Shown one piece after another: positions 45,598-54,844 of a stretch of 64,000 nucleotides of DNA. Source of the stretch: [Leptolyngbya] sp. JSC-1 (GTDB lineage: Bacteria; Cyanobacteriota; Cyanobacteriia; Elainellales; Elainellaceae); NCBI GenBank assembly GCA_000733415.1, contig KL662191.1, positions 1,873,029-1,937,028 on the forward strand, written 5' to 3'. The notes under the pieces were generated by a model, which was not told the origin of the DNA, searched no databases, and worked only from the letters and a program-made list of their open reading frames with translations. Numbering within the stretch: the stretch's first letter is position 1; the number at the start of each line of letters is the position of its first letter. The position numbers were made by a program, and so were the translations under genes.

Positions 45598-46839
45598 ATG
45601 TCTTCCATTGCGCGTAGAAATTTGTTCGAAGACATTCCCCGCTTCTTGGTGGCTCAGGCTGGCATCATGTTTGCGGTGAGTCTGGTCACCATTCAAACGG
45701 GTGTTTTGAGTGGCTTCATTCGCTCAGTAGGGACGCTAGTTGACCACGCTAATGCCGATATTTGGGTGGCCAATCAGGATATGGTCCAGCTCGAACTCAC
45801 CCTGCCCATGCCGGCCTCGCACTTGAACTTAGCCCAGCGAGTCCCTGGGGTAGAGCGAGCTGAGCCATTGGTAATGGGAGGGGGCACCTGGCGCAGTCCA
45901 GGCGGTGAAATTAACCTGGTGCGCGTATTTGGGTTTGAGCCAGAGGGTCAGCTTTTCAGCGATTTTAGGATGACTGCCGGCAGCGTTAGCAACTTAAAGC
46001 AGCCCTTTACCGTCATGGTAGATGAGTCCACTTTAGACAGTTTAGGGATACAGCAAGTCAATGATACGGCCACGCTTGGCTCCTTGGGGCTAAAGCTGGT
46101 GGGGCTAACTCAAGCTTCCCAGTCGATTACATCCAGTCCTTACCTATTCACCTCAATTGAAAACGCCAAAGCCTTTTCGACCAGCGGTTTAACAGCTAGC
46201 CTGAACTGCCGCTTACAGAATGGTGAGTTTAGCTGCACGAACGTCTACCAAAAATCACCCGATGCCAATCCGGCTTCGTCGCAACCAACGCCCCTCTCGG
46301 CTACCGACCCGATTAGCTATATTTTGGTGCGGGCAAAACCGGGGGAGGATATACAGGCGTTGAAGCAGCGGTTAGAGCAAGCCTTACCGGGCACTCTGGC
46401 CGTAACACAGGCGGAAATGGCCAGCCGAACGCGCAGCTTTTGGGTGCGACGCACGGGGGTTGGCTTTATTTTGGGGCTGGGCGCTACCGTCGGCGTGATT
46501 GTCGGCGTCGTAATTGTGGGACAAATTCTCTATTCGTCAGTCTCTGACCATATGAAAGAGTTTGCTACCCTCAAAGCAATGGGCGTGTCTGACAAAGTGG
46601 TTTACGGCATCATTATTCGTCAGGCGCTTTGGATGGGCCTACTGGGCTATCTACCAAGCTTGGCACTGTGCCTGGGTTTAGGAGCCTGGACATTTCAAAC
46701 CCAAGGCATCATGATTTTGATCACACCGCTGACGGCGGCTGGAGTGTTGGGGTTGACGATCTTTATGTGTGTGGGGTCAGCGATGTTTGCAATTCAGAAG
46801 ATTACTCGTGTGGATCCAGCGATTGTGTTTAAGTCCTAA
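45598..46839 (+). CDS. DevC-like ABC permease, second copy
   Basis: 413-residue FtsX/DevC-type permease. A first helix (FLVAQAGIMFAVSLVTIQTG) follows a short basic tail. A large extracytoplasmic domain (about 50-280, with two Cys at LNCRLQNGEFSCTN) and three C-terminal helices (VGFILGLGATVGVIVGVVIVG, then the DHMKEFATLKAMGVSD coupling segment) follow. It is similar in plan to the 29528-30760 permease but clearly distinct in sequence. No devB-like gene is upstream; the ATPase gene follows after 426 bases. It may use a distant adaptor or work as a MacB-like pump without one. Confidence 0.82.
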   Translation: MSSIARRNLFEDIPRFLVAQAGIMFAVSLVTIQTGVLSGFIRSVGTLVDHANADIWVANQDMVQLELTLPMPASHLNLAQRVPGVERAEPLVMGGGTWRSPGGEINLVRVFGFEPEGQLFSDFRMTAGSVSNLKQPFTVMVDESTLDSLGIQQVNDTATLGSLGLKLVGLTQASQSITSSPYLFTSIENAKAFSTSGLTASLNCRLQNGEFSCTNVYQKSPDANPASSQPTPLSATDPISYILVRAKPGEDIQALKQRLEQALPGTLAVTQAEMASRTRSFWVRRTGVGFILGLGATVGVIVGVVIVGQILYSSVSDHMKEFATLKAMGVSDKVVYGIIIRQALWMGLLGYLPSLALCLGLGAWTFQTQGIMILITPLTAAGVLGLTIFMCVGSAMFAIQKITRVDPAIVFKS

Positions 46840-47265
46840 TTGATGCCATCTAAACAGTGCCAATCCATGTGAGTTCTCCGTAATTTTTCGGTGTCTGTAG
46901 AAAACTGTTGAGCCAAAACAGCATGAATACTTTATCTCCAGCCTGTGTAAAAAGCAGCAATTTTGAAAGAATGATAAAAGAGCCGTCAATTTCGTTACTT
47001 CATCCGAATTTTGATTGGCCTCTGGTGAATCTACCCTGAGGATTGGCATCTCCTCTGTGACAGATTCGTAATGTGCCAGATGCACAACTGAGCCAAACTC
47101 CGGTTCAGGATAAGTTCTCAAACCTCACAATTGATAGGCTGTGCCAGATTGAGGACTGTGCCAGATTAACAACCATCCCTATCAAAAACTCGCATACTGC
47201 ATAAAGTAAGGGTCATCAAACATAAGTTTCCATAGCGGAAAAGATTTACCTACCCAATACGACCA
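46840..47265. other. Gap between second devC and devA
   Basis: 426 bases without a recognised gene. It contains a TGTGCCAGAT/GTGCCAGATT direct repeat (47071-47166). The gap separates two genes that are normally adjacent, so it may mark an insertion, a lost gene, or a separate promoter for the ATPase gene. Confidence 0.4.
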
Positions 47266-48066
47266 ATGACTGCTACGCCAATTAACTTCCAAATCAACCT
47301 AACAGAATCCCACACAGTCTTGAATCAGGGTGCTGATGCATCGGTTGACTCGATTAAGGCCGGGGCCAGAGCCATTGTCGCCAGAGGGGTGGAAATGGTT
47401 TTCCAAAGTGGAACCCAGCGATTTCAGGCGCTCAAGAATATCGACCTCGACGTATACCGGGGCGACATTCAGCTTCTGATGGGACCCTCCGGTTCCGGTA
47501 AAACTACATTGCTGTCAATTTTGGGAGGTATTCTGACCCCGACGGCAGGCAGCGTTTGTCTATTGGGGCAGGATCTGACTCGCATGTCACGTTCCCAGTT
47601 GGCTCGCTTTCGCTTGAAGAACATCGGCTTCATCTTCCAGGAATTTAATTTGTTTCCGGCATTGACCGCCCTGGAAAATATCGTGGTAGCAATCGAAATG
47701 AAGGGCGTGAAGGGACGGGCGGCTCGACAAGAAGCGATGCGGCTGCTAGAGCAAGTGGAACTAGAAGGAAAAGCCAACAACCTGCCCCGCGACCTCTCCG
47801 GTGGTCAAAAGCAGCGAGTGGCGATTGCCCGCGCCTTAGCTGGCGATCCTCACTTCATCATGGCTGACGAGCCAACTGCCGCCCTCGATTCTCGCAGTGG
47901 TCAGGCGGTAGTGGCCCTATTGCGCCGTTTAGCAAAAGAGCAGGGCCGCACGGTTGTGATGGTGACGCACGACTCGCGGATTGTCGAAGAAGCCGACCGG
48001 GTGGCTTATATCGAAGATGGCATGTTGCAATCGACGCGGTTAGGTGGTGCGCCTGTAGGAGCCTAG
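47266..48066 (+). CDS. DevA-like ABC ATPase, second copy
   Basis: 266-residue exporter ATPase. Walker A GPSGSGKTTLLSIL (about residues 76-89), signature LSGGQKQRVAIARAL near 178 and Walker B FIMADEPTAALDSRSG are intact. The N-terminal tail of some 45 residues before the ATPase domain is longer than in the first copy. It belongs to the LolD/MacB/DevA class. Its 3' end overlaps the convergent epimerase gene by four bases. The partner permease is 426 bases upstream. Confidence 0.85.
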   Translation: MTATPINFQINLTESHTVLNQGADASVDSIKAGARAIVARGVEMVFQSGTQRFQALKNIDLDVYRGDIQLLMGPSGSGKTTLLSILGGILTPTAGSVCLLGQDLTRMSRSQLARFRLKNIGFIFQEFNLFPALTALENIVVAIEMKGVKGRAARQEAMRLLEQVELEGKANNLPRDLSGGQKQRVAIARALAGDPHFIMADEPTAALDSRSGQAVVALLRRLAKEQGRTVVMVTHDSRIVEEADRVAYIEDGMLQSTRLGGAPVGA

Positions 48067-49034
48067 GCTCCTTCCAAAACCCCGCTTACCACATCGCGCA
48101 GGGTTTGCTCCACCGATCGGGGCTGCCAGCCCAATTCATTCCGGGCCTTGTTGCCGCTGACGCGAACACAGCGATCATACACATAGTGCACCCGCTCGCG
48201 ACTGAGGGGCGGCTGCCAGGAAAACAGGCGTCCAATTGGATCGAGAAGACTACCAGCTAGGCGCACCAGTGGTTCGGGCACTTCCTTCGGCACGGGTATG
48301 CCGGTCTCTCGACTGAGAAATTCAAACATTTCTCGCGTGCTCATATCGCCGGCAGAAATGATGTAGTGCGCTCCAGGGTTGGCCTTTTCCGCGACCAACA
48401 GCATTGCTTCGACCAAATCATCGACATGCACAATCCCGGTAATGCGTTTGCCGCCCGCCCAGAGCTTTAATCGACCTTTCAGAAAGGTTTTCAGCACCGG
48501 GCCAAAATGGGGATCATCGGGGCCAAAAATTCCCGACGGCATTACACTCACCACTGGCAGGCCATCAGCCGCAAACTGATCCACCAATTGCTGGGCTTTA
48601 TATTTAGTTGAATCGTAGGCCGAGGAGAAGTCTTTTTGCTGCCGCTGGAAGGACTCGTCCACAACCCGCCCCTGGGTGTCGCCATAGACGCCAATCGTGC
48701 TGCAATACACCATTTTGCGAATCCCGGCTGCTTTGGCTGCTTCTAGCACCTGCCGAGTGCCCTCCACATTCACCCGTTCCATTAGTGCTGCATCGACTAG
48801 GCCCAATTCCACATAAGCCGCCGTATGAAACACCCAATCTACATCGGTTATCGCAGTTTCTAGAGCCTGTTGATCGGTAATGTCGCCGTAAACCAACTGA
48901 GCGTTAGTGCCCGCCAATCGCGACAAGTCACTCGATTTTCTCACCAGCGCCACTACCGTATCGCCTCGCTGTTCCAACCGTTTGACCAGATGGGAGCCAG
49001 TAAAACCATTTGCGCCTGTTACAAGTGCTTTCAT
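48063..49034 (-). CDS. NAD-dependent epimerase/dehydratase family protein
   Basis: 323-residue extended short-chain dehydrogenase. Rossmann motif VTGANGFTGSHLVKRL (GxxGxxG, about residues 4-19), VFHTAAYVELG near 68, and the Tyr-x-x-x-Lys as AYDSTKYKAQQLVD (about residues 142-155). The later VMPSGIFGPDDPHFGPVLKT and IVHVDDLVEAMLL fit dihydroflavonol-reductase/sugar-epimerase-like proteins, including hopanoid-associated types. The substrate cannot be told. It stands alone between the exporter ATPase gene and a repeat-rich gap. Confidence 0.8.
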   Translation of the reverse strand: MKALVTGANGFTGSHLVKRLEQRGDTVVALVRKSSDLSRLAGTNAQLVYGDITDQQALETAITDVDWVFHTAAYVELGLVDAALMERVNVEGTRQVLEAAKAAGIRKMVYCSTIGVYGDTQGRVVDESFQRQQKDFSSAYDSTKYKAQQLVDQFAADGLPVVSVMPSGIFGPDDPHFGPVLKTFLKGRLKLWAGGKRITGIVHVDDLVEAMLLVAEKANPGAHYIISAGDMSTREMFEFLSRETGIPVPKEVPEPLVRLAGSLLDPIGRLFSWQPPLSRERVHYVYDRCVRVSGNKARNELGWQPRSVEQTLRDVVSGVLEGA

Positions 49035-49454
49035 AGGCAGTTTTGACAGTTTTGAGTTTTGGTGGCGGAACCTGTGCCCAGCACGTAGTTCTTTAGCTTA
49101 AGCAGATCGAACATGAATTCGTTTTGATGACTAGACTGATGACTAGACTTAGGTTCATTCGCGCAGCGTGTGCATTGCACAATTCCCCTAAACCCCAGCG
49201 GGGATGCGCCTTAGAATAAGGGAGACTTCCAACCACGGCTGGCTTGGTCCCCCCCCCTTTTTGTATTTTGTAAGGGGGGCGTAGGGGGGGATCTCAACAG
49301 GATTTGCGATCTACTGAGCTTGCTTTTGCGTGAGTCCGCAACCGAATGTATAGCATCTACAAACGCCTCGCTGTTTGAGTTACTCGCTGTTTGAGTTACA
49401 AGTTGCGGGCAAGATACATGCACCCTAATTACTTCAATTACTTCAACTTAAAAC
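49035..49454. repeat. Repeat-rich spacer with C9/G-rich palindrome
   Basis: No gene in 420 bases. A TTTTGAGTTTTGG string lies at 49045-49061. A run CCCCCCCCCTTTTTGTATTT is followed by AAGGGGGGCGTAGGGGGG, forming a G/C hairpin at about 49230-49288. Direct duplications GATGACTAGACT (49126-49147) and CTCGCTGTTTGAGTTAC (49368-49399) occur, and ACTTAAAACTCAAACC (49446-49461) abuts the next gene. Confidence 0.65.
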
Positions 49455-50594
49455 TCAAACCTGCTTTTCATAGATTCGGTAAGTCTTATAAATCGTTCCG
49501 CCTGCGGCTTCGACTAGTTTCCGCGAGGCTGAGTTGCTTTCAAACACATGCCCTAGTTCGGCGCGCTTATAGGGTTTACCTTTTTTGATGCCGCCCTGCA
49601 TACCCAGGTAGATCAGGGCCAAGGGAACCATTTTACGGCGATATTCCGGCAGCGAACAAAATAGCACCACCCGCCCTTGGTCGATTTGACGCTGATACCA
49701 GAGGAACTTGAGCGTACCCCACAGATCCAGCTTGCCGCCCACATGCTTAAGCGGAATATTGAGGTCAGGTAGTCCCATCCAGTAGCCCACCATTTGGCCG
49801 TTGTGCTCGGCAATCGGAAACACATCGGGGTCAAGCAAGCTCTGCATTGAGCGGGCCTCTTCCAGGAACTCTTCCTCGGTGCGCGGCGTGGCACTGTAGT
49901 TGTTGGCAAACATCTGGGTAGTGAGCCGATAGATCTGGCGGGCGTCTGCCTCAAACCCTTCTCCCTTGGCTCGCACCGGACGGAAAGTTACCCCTGCTTT
50001 GCAGGCGATCCGATAGGCTTTTTCAAATTCTGCGGGTAGGGTAGTCGTGAGCGGGAAGTTGTAGGAATAGGCATCCTGAGCTTTCTGCCAGCCGGCTTGC
50101 TCAACAAACTGAGGATAGTAGGGCGGATTGTAGGGCATCAGCACCATTGGCGGCGTATCGAAGCCATCCACCAAAAACAAACAGCCATTGTGGGTCGAGA
50201 GGTTGATTGGGCCGCGCACTAGCGTCATGCCCTGGTCTCGCAGCCAATCACAGGCGGCTTCTAGCAGAGCTTGCGCCACGCTAAAGTCATCAATGCACTC
50301 AAAGTAGCCGAATAAGCCGACCTTTTGGCCTTCCCGTTCGATTAGCCGATCGTTGACGGCGGCCACAATTCGCCCAACTGCCTCTTGGTCGCGCCAAGCC
50401 AAAAATCGCTGCAACCGGCCATATTCAAAAAATGGATTATCGGCAGCAAACGTTTTAGCGACGCTGCTACGCAATGGCGGCACCCAGTTGGGGTCGTTGG
50501 CATAGACCCGATTCGGCAAATCGAGAAACCGATCGGCATCTTCGGGTGTATTTACAGCACGAATTTCAACGGCTGATGGGGAAACAGTGACCAT
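49455..50594 (-). CDS. GNAT-like acyltransferase-family protein
   Basis: 379-residue protein resembling YghO/GNAT-fold proteins. EIRAVNTPEDADRFLDLPNR and NPFFEYGRLQRFLAWRDQEA, then VGRIVAAVNDRL form the first acetyltransferase-like half. A second half follows with FPIAEHNGQMVGYWMGLPDL and a C-terminal RAELGHVFESNSASRKLVEA that is the GNAT tail. No membrane segment. The start at 50594 directly follows the fabF stop (13 bases), so it may be co-transcribed with fabF and acpP and might act on an acyl-ACP or acyl-CoA substrate; this is inference from context. Confidence 0.7.
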   Translation of the reverse strand: MVTVSPSAVEIRAVNTPEDADRFLDLPNRVYANDPNWVPPLRSSVAKTFAADNPFFEYGRLQRFLAWRDQEAVGRIVAAVNDRLIEREGQKVGLFGYFECIDDFSVAQALLEAACDWLRDQGMTLVRGPINLSTHNGCLFLVDGFDTPPMVLMPYNPPYYPQFVEQAGWQKAQDAYSYNFPLTTTLPAEFEKAYRIACKAGVTFRPVRAKGEGFEADARQIYRLTTQMFANNYSATPRTEEEFLEEARSMQSLLDPDVFPIAEHNGQMVGYWMGLPDLNIPLKHVGGKLDLWGTLKFLWYQRQIDQGRVVLFCSLPEYRRKMVPLALIYLGMQGGIKKGKPYKRAELGHVFESNSASRKLVEAAGGTIYKTYRIYEKQV

Positions 50595-50607
50595 AGGGGA
50601 GCCAGGG

Positions 50608-51858
50608 TTAGCGGTACTTTTTGAACACCAGCGTTACATTATGACCGCCAAACCCAAATGAGTTGGATAGCGCCACTTCGACCGGCTGCTTGCGGCTCTG
50701 GTTGGGGACATAGTCCAAATCACAGGCTGGATCGGGATTTTCCAGGTTAATCGTGGGCGGGACTTGGTCATTGGCAACCGCCATTGCTGTCGCCACGGCT
50801 TCGATACCACCTGAACCTCCCAGCAAATGGCCGGTCATCGATTTGGTGGAGCTGATCGCCACCTTGTAAGCAGGATCGCCTAAAGCCGTTTTGATCGCCG
50901 TGGTTTCGGTTGAGTCGTTAGCCGGGGTACTGGTGCCGTGGGCGTTGATATAGCTGACTTGTTCAGGACTAACACCCGCATCCTTCAAGGCCAACTGAAT
51001 CGCTCTGGCGGCCCCTTCCCCACCCGGAACTGGAGAGGTCATATGATAGGCATCGCAGGTCATGCCGTAGCCGATAATTTCAGCGTAGATTTTGGCACCT
51101 CGACTCAGGGCATGCTCCAGTTCTTCCAGAATCAATATGCCAGCACCTTCTCCCATCACAAAGCCATCGCGGTTGATGTCAAAGGGACGGCAGGCATGGG
51201 CCGGATCGTCATTGCGAGTCGAGAGGGCCTTACAGGCGGCAAATCCAGCCAATGACAAGGGCGTCACCGCTGCTTCAGTTCCGCCACAAATCATGGCCTG
51301 AGCATAGCCCCGCTGCACCAACCGGAAAGCATCGCCAATCGCGTTGGAACCTGCTGCACAGGCGGTTACGGTACAGTTATTGGGACCTTTAGCACCAGTG
51401 TGAATCGCCGTTAGACCCGCTGCCATGTTGGCAATCATCATCGGCACCATGAAGGGGCTACAGCGATCTGGGCCGCGATTCAGGTAGATCTCCTGCTGCT
51501 CTTCCATTACTTTGAGGCCGCCAATTCCCGTACCAATCACCACCCCTACTTGCTCAGCGTTCAGATCATTGATTACGAATCCGGCATCAGCCAAGGCTTG
51601 CTTACTGGCAGACACCCCGAACTGCGCGAACCGATCCATCCGCTTGGCTTCTTTGCGCTCTAGATACAGATGAGGATCAAAATTCTTTACCTCACCAGCA
51701 ATGCGGCAATCGTGCTTAGACGGGTCAAATAAGGTAATTTCAGCGATCCCGTTGCGACCGCTGATTAGTCCTTCCCAGTATTCGGCCAGGGTATTGCCAA
51801 TTGGCGTGATTGCACCCAGCCCAGTAACAACAACCCGCTTTAACTCAGAACTTGTCAT
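50608..51858 (-). CDS. fabF: Beta-ketoacyl-ACP synthase II
   Basis: Condenses acyl-ACP with malonyl-ACP in fatty-acid elongation. The 416-residue protein has VVVTGLGAITPIGN at the start, the nucleophile Cys in VTACAAGSNAIGDAFRL (about residue 167), and the catalytic histidines in INAHGTSTPANDSTE and STKSMTGHLLGGSGGIE. It lies 161 bases downstream of acpP on the same strand, the common acpP-fabF order. A short GNAT-like gene follows. The enzyme normally makes C16 to C18 chains used for thylakoid galactolipids. Confidence 0.96.
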   Translation of the reverse strand: MTSSELKRVVVTGLGAITPIGNTLAEYWEGLISGRNGIAEITLFDPSKHDCRIAGEVKNFDPHLYLERKEAKRMDRFAQFGVSASKQALADAGFVINDLNAEQVGVVIGTGIGGLKVMEEQQEIYLNRGPDRCSPFMVPMMIANMAAGLTAIHTGAKGPNNCTVTACAAGSNAIGDAFRLVQRGYAQAMICGGTEAAVTPLSLAGFAACKALSTRNDDPAHACRPFDINRDGFVMGEGAGILILEELEHALSRGAKIYAEIIGYGMTCDAYHMTSPVPGGEGAARAIQLALKDAGVSPEQVSYINAHGTSTPANDSTETTAIKTALGDPAYKVAISSTKSMTGHLLGGSGGIEAVATAMAVANDQVPPTINLENPDPACDLDYVPNQSRKQPVEVALSNSFGFGGHNVTLVFKKYR

Positions 51859-52019
51859 GACGGCTTTCTAGGGTTTCGCACCCGGAACAATAGCGAAGAT
51901 GTCAAATCAATGTTAAACAGGGACTAGGACGAGAAAGCCTATTCGGAAAGCGTTGGAGATTGCATTGTCGAAAAGCTATCTCAGTCTCTAATCCCTCATA
52001 TCTAACCGCTGATGATAGG

Positions 52020-52265
52020 CTAGGCAGCTACCTTGTCTTGGATGTAGTCCACTGCTGCCTGAACCGTGGCAATGCCCTCCGCTGCTTCATCTGGAATTTC
52101 GATGTCAAATTCTTCTTCTAGCGCCATTACCAATTCCACCGTATCCAGGGAATCTGCGCCCAAGTCGTTGGCGAAACTAGCTTCTGGCTTCACCTCGTTG
52201 GGGTCAACGCTCAACTGCTCCGCCACAATTTTCTTAACCCGATCGTAAATCTCTTCTTGACTCAT
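52020..52265 (-). CDS. acpP: Acyl carrier protein
   Basis: 81-residue acidic four-helix carrier for fatty-acid synthesis. The phosphopantetheine serine is S39 in GADSLDTVEL, after ANDLGADS. The start MSQEEIYDRVKKIVAEQL and the end AVDYIQDKVAA are typical. First gene of the acpP-fabF cluster. The 312-base gap upstream should hold its promoter; a plausible one was not pinned down. Confidence 0.97.
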   Translation of the reverse strand: MSQEEIYDRVKKIVAEQLSVDPNEVKPEASFANDLGADSLDTVELVMALEEEFDIEIPDEAAEGIATVQAAVDYIQDKVAA

Positions 52266-52577
52266 ACCAGTTTTTTCCTACACCTCGATGCAGCAGCTAT
52301 CTATATAAGCACAAAATCCCAATTAACGCTTCAGCTCAAACCAGATGTATCGAACCGTGTCGAGCACTGAACCTGTTGGCAAATTGTTCAATTGGGCATC
52401 TCTTCATCTTACTGCAAAGCGAGATCGGATTGACGGTAAGAAAATAAGACGATAGGCAAAAACGCTTAGATTCATGAGTCAGCTTAAAGCAATGCATAGC
52501 TCAACCCACAACGGCTTGAAATGCAAGGAATCGAGCCGTTAGGCTTGGCATAGGTCGGATGACAGAAGGTGGTCACA
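52266..52577. other. acpP upstream region
   Basis: 312 bases with no coding gene. It separates acpP from the broken Uma2 gene on the other strand. The acpP promoter on the minus strand and the remnant promoter of the Uma2 gene are expected here. Confidence 0.35.
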
Positions 52578-53203
52578 ATGCGAACCAGAACCAAACAATG
52601 GACCATCAACGACTACCACCGCATGATTGAAACCGGAATCTTGAGAGCGATCGATCGGGTGGAGCTACTGGATGGACAAATGATCGAAATGAATCCCAAC
52701 TGCCTCCCCATGCCGCCACGACGCCACGGGCCTTTCACTATCTCGATCGCTGGTTAGAAACGGTTGCCTATGCTCGGATGCAATTACCCGTAACGCTCAG
52801 CCCCAAATCAGAACCAGAGCCAGACATCGCAGTGGTTCGGATCGACCCAAACGAATACGGAGATCGCCATCCTGGGCCGGAGGAGATTTTTTTGATTATT
52901 GAAGTTTTGATTATTGAAGTTTTGATTATTGAAGTTTTGATTATTGAAGTTTTGATTATTGAAGTGGCTGACTCTCCTTGCTCAGCGATCGGCAGCAGAA
53001 AGCTTTGATTTACGCGAAAGCTGGCATTGTAGACTCCTGGATTTTGCATGTAAATACTCAACAGGTTTATGTTTTTCGTGAACCTGCTGAAAATGGTTAC
53101 CAGCAACAAGTGACGCTAGGCCAACATCAGCTCAGCGCCTGTGGCCTTCCCCGATATCGCCATTCCACTCAATCAACTTTTCCTGCCGCCTGCTTATATC
53201 TAA
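52578..53203 (+). pseudogene. Decayed Uma2-family (DUF820) gene with 15-bp expansion
   Basis: Homologous to Uma2 nucleases but broken at three places. Frame one: MRTRTKQWTINDYHRMIETG to VELLDGQMIEMNP. Frame two (from about 52705): FHYLDRWLETVAYARMQLPV to EEIFLIIEV and ADSP. Frame three (from about 52976): LLSDRQQKALIYAKAGIVDS. A fourth frame (about 53145) carries VAFPDIAIPLNQLFLPPAYI and TAA 53201-53203. At 52892-52966 the LIIEV codons are present five times in tandem where one copy is normal. The expansion is in the PD-(D/E)XK-like core. Three frameshifts in 600 bases make this a genuine pseudogene. Confidence 0.82.
52892..52966 (+). repeat. 15-bp coding tandem repeat, five units
   Basis: Five near-exact units of TTGATTATTGAAGTT encode LIIEV five times; the last ends GTG. 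The period keeps the frame. The repeat lies inside the Uma2 core motif (normally one IEVAD-type segment). Confidence 0.95.
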
Positions 53204-54282
53204 TTCATCTCCGAAAGTTTAATTCTAGGATCTACTGCCTTTAGCGCCAAATCAGCCAACAAATTGCCCAGGATCAGCATCACCGCCCCCATCATCAGGC
53301 TTGCCATCACCAAATAGAGGTCTTGTGCCTGCACTGCTTGCAGAATCAACCGTCCTAGCCCCGGCCAGTTGAAATAGTACTCGGTAATAAACGCCCCGCT
53401 GAGCAGACTGGCAAACTCAAATCCCAACAGCGTAATCAGGGGATTGACCGCATTTCGCAGCGCGTGGACATAGATGACCCGATTTTCCGGCAGCCCCTTG
53501 GCGCGAGCGGTTTGAATGTAATCTTGCCGCAGCACATCCAGCAGTTCACCGCGTGTAATCCGCTGCAATCCGGCGAACCCCGTAATGCTGAGGGCTAATG
53601 TCGGCAGAATCATGTGCCAGAGGATATCGACAATTTTGCCAAACCAGGTGAGGTCGGCATGATCGATACTGGTCATCCCACCTACCGGAAACAGCGGTGA
53701 CGTAAGCTGGGCAAAAAACAGCAGCAGCAAGCCTGTAATCAGGGTTGGGAAACCCTGCCCCAAATAGCTAATTACCCGCAGAAATCGGTCGATGGCTTTG
53801 TTTTGATGCACGGCTCCCAGAATGCCAAGGGGAATGGCAATCGCCCAGGTGACAATCAGCGAAGCCACCGACAGCAGCAGTGTCGCCGGTACCCGCTCCC
53901 ACAGCAGGGCGGTCACAGGTCGCTGGGCATAGGCAAAACTGACGCCAAAGTCTCCCTTTGTCACCACCTGCCGCAACCAGAGAAAATACTGCTCGATGAT
54001 TGGTTTATCTAAGCCAAACTGAGTTTGCAGCCGTTTGATCGTCTCCTCTGAAATCTGAGGATTCTGGCGCAAGTTATCGAGGTAATCCCCTGGAGCAAGC
54101 TGAATAATAAAAAAGCTGAGGGCCGAGGCTAAAAGCAGCGTCAACAAAGCCTGAGCTAGCCGTTTGACGATATAGCTAAAGGTGTCGCTAGTGATCCATT
54201 CAACCAGTCTGCTGGTCAACGCTTGAAAACGCTGCTGCACTGACAAATCTGGCGTAGAAGTCATAGGCGCAATCGGAAGCAA
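53200..54282 (-). CDS. DppB-type ABC transporter permease
   Basis: 360-residue permease of the peptide/nickel (OppB/DppB) class. A basic N-terminus precedes a first helix ALLTLLLASALSFFIIQLAP. The periplasmic loop then has ISEETIKRLQTQFGLDKPI, and five further helices follow. The EAA loop is visible as DYIQTARAKGLPENRVIYVH. No solute-binding protein, second permease or ATPase gene is adjacent, so the rest of the transporter is elsewhere; cyanobacteria commonly scatter these. The gene ends within three bases of the Uma2 remnant stop on the other strand. Confidence 0.88.
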   Translation of the reverse strand: MLPIAPMTSTPDLSVQQRFQALTSRLVEWITSDTFSYIVKRLAQALLTLLLASALSFFIIQLAPGDYLDNLRQNPQISEETIKRLQTQFGLDKPIIEQYFLWLRQVVTKGDFGVSFAYAQRPVTALLWERVPATLLLSVASLIVTWAIAIPLGILGAVHQNKAIDRFLRVISYLGQGFPTLITGLLLLFFAQLTSPLFPVGGMTSIDHADLTWFGKIVDILWHMILPTLALSITGFAGLQRITRGELLDVLRQDYIQTARAKGLPENRVIYVHALRNAVNPLITLLGFEFASLLSGAFITEYYFNWPGLGRLILQAVQAQDLYLVMASLMMGAVMLILGNLLADLALKAVDPRIKLSEMN

Positions 54283-54331
54283 CAGTTGACTGGAACAGAC
54301 TGGTATTGGGAAAATTCGGTGGAAGTTTACC

Positions 54332-54844
54332 TTAGTACTGGACCAGGGTAATCACCGGCAGATCGGGCAGCGCTTTGCGGCCTTCTAACCCGGTTAGTTC
54401 GATGATAAAGCCGAATCCGACTAACTCACAGCCCGTTTGTTCTACCAGTTTAGCGGTAGCAGCAGCCGTACCACCTGTAGCAATCAAATCGTCCACAATC
54501 AAAGCCCGACAGCCGGGATGGAGCGCGTCCTGATGCATTTCCAGCCGATCGGTGCCATATTCCAACTCATATTCCGCCGCATGCACTGCAGCCGGTAGTT
54601 TGCCTGGTTTGCGCACCGGCACAAAACCAACATTCAGTTTGTAGGCCAGAGGTGCCCCAAAAATAAAGCCGCGAGATTCCATCCCAATGATGTAATTAGG
54701 GGCTAGATCGCTGCATTTTTCGGCCATGCTATCGATGGTGTAGCGTAGCCCTTCTGGATCGCGCAGTAGGGTCGTAATATCTCGAAACAGAATGCCAGGT
54801 TTGGGAAAATCAGGAATTTCGCGAATTAGAGCCTTTAAGTCCAT
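54332..54844 (-). CDS. apt: Adenine phosphoribosyltransferase
   Basis: Converts adenine and PRPP to AMP in purine salvage. The 170-residue protein begins MDLKALIREIPDFPKPGILF, with RDITTLL following. The PRPP loop is CRALIVDDLIATGGTAAATA (about 119-138), and MESRGFIFGAPLAY is the base-binding hood region near residue 56. Length normal, start clear. It lies upstream of the permease gene on the same strand, 49 bases away, probably independent. Confidence 0.96.
   Translation of the reverse strand: MDLKALIREIPDFPKPGILFRDITTLLRDPEGLRYTIDSMAEKCSDLAPNYIIGMESRGFIFGAPLAYKLNVGFVPVRKPGKLPAAVHAAEYELEYGTDRLEMHQDALHPGCRALIVDDLIATGGTAAATAKLVEQTGCELVGFGFIIELTGLEGRKALPDLPVITLVQY

Noticed and set aside
45348..45617. 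89-codon plus-strand frame before the second devC
   Set aside because: Overlaps the devC-like start, has no recognisable domain and no clear ribosome-binding site.
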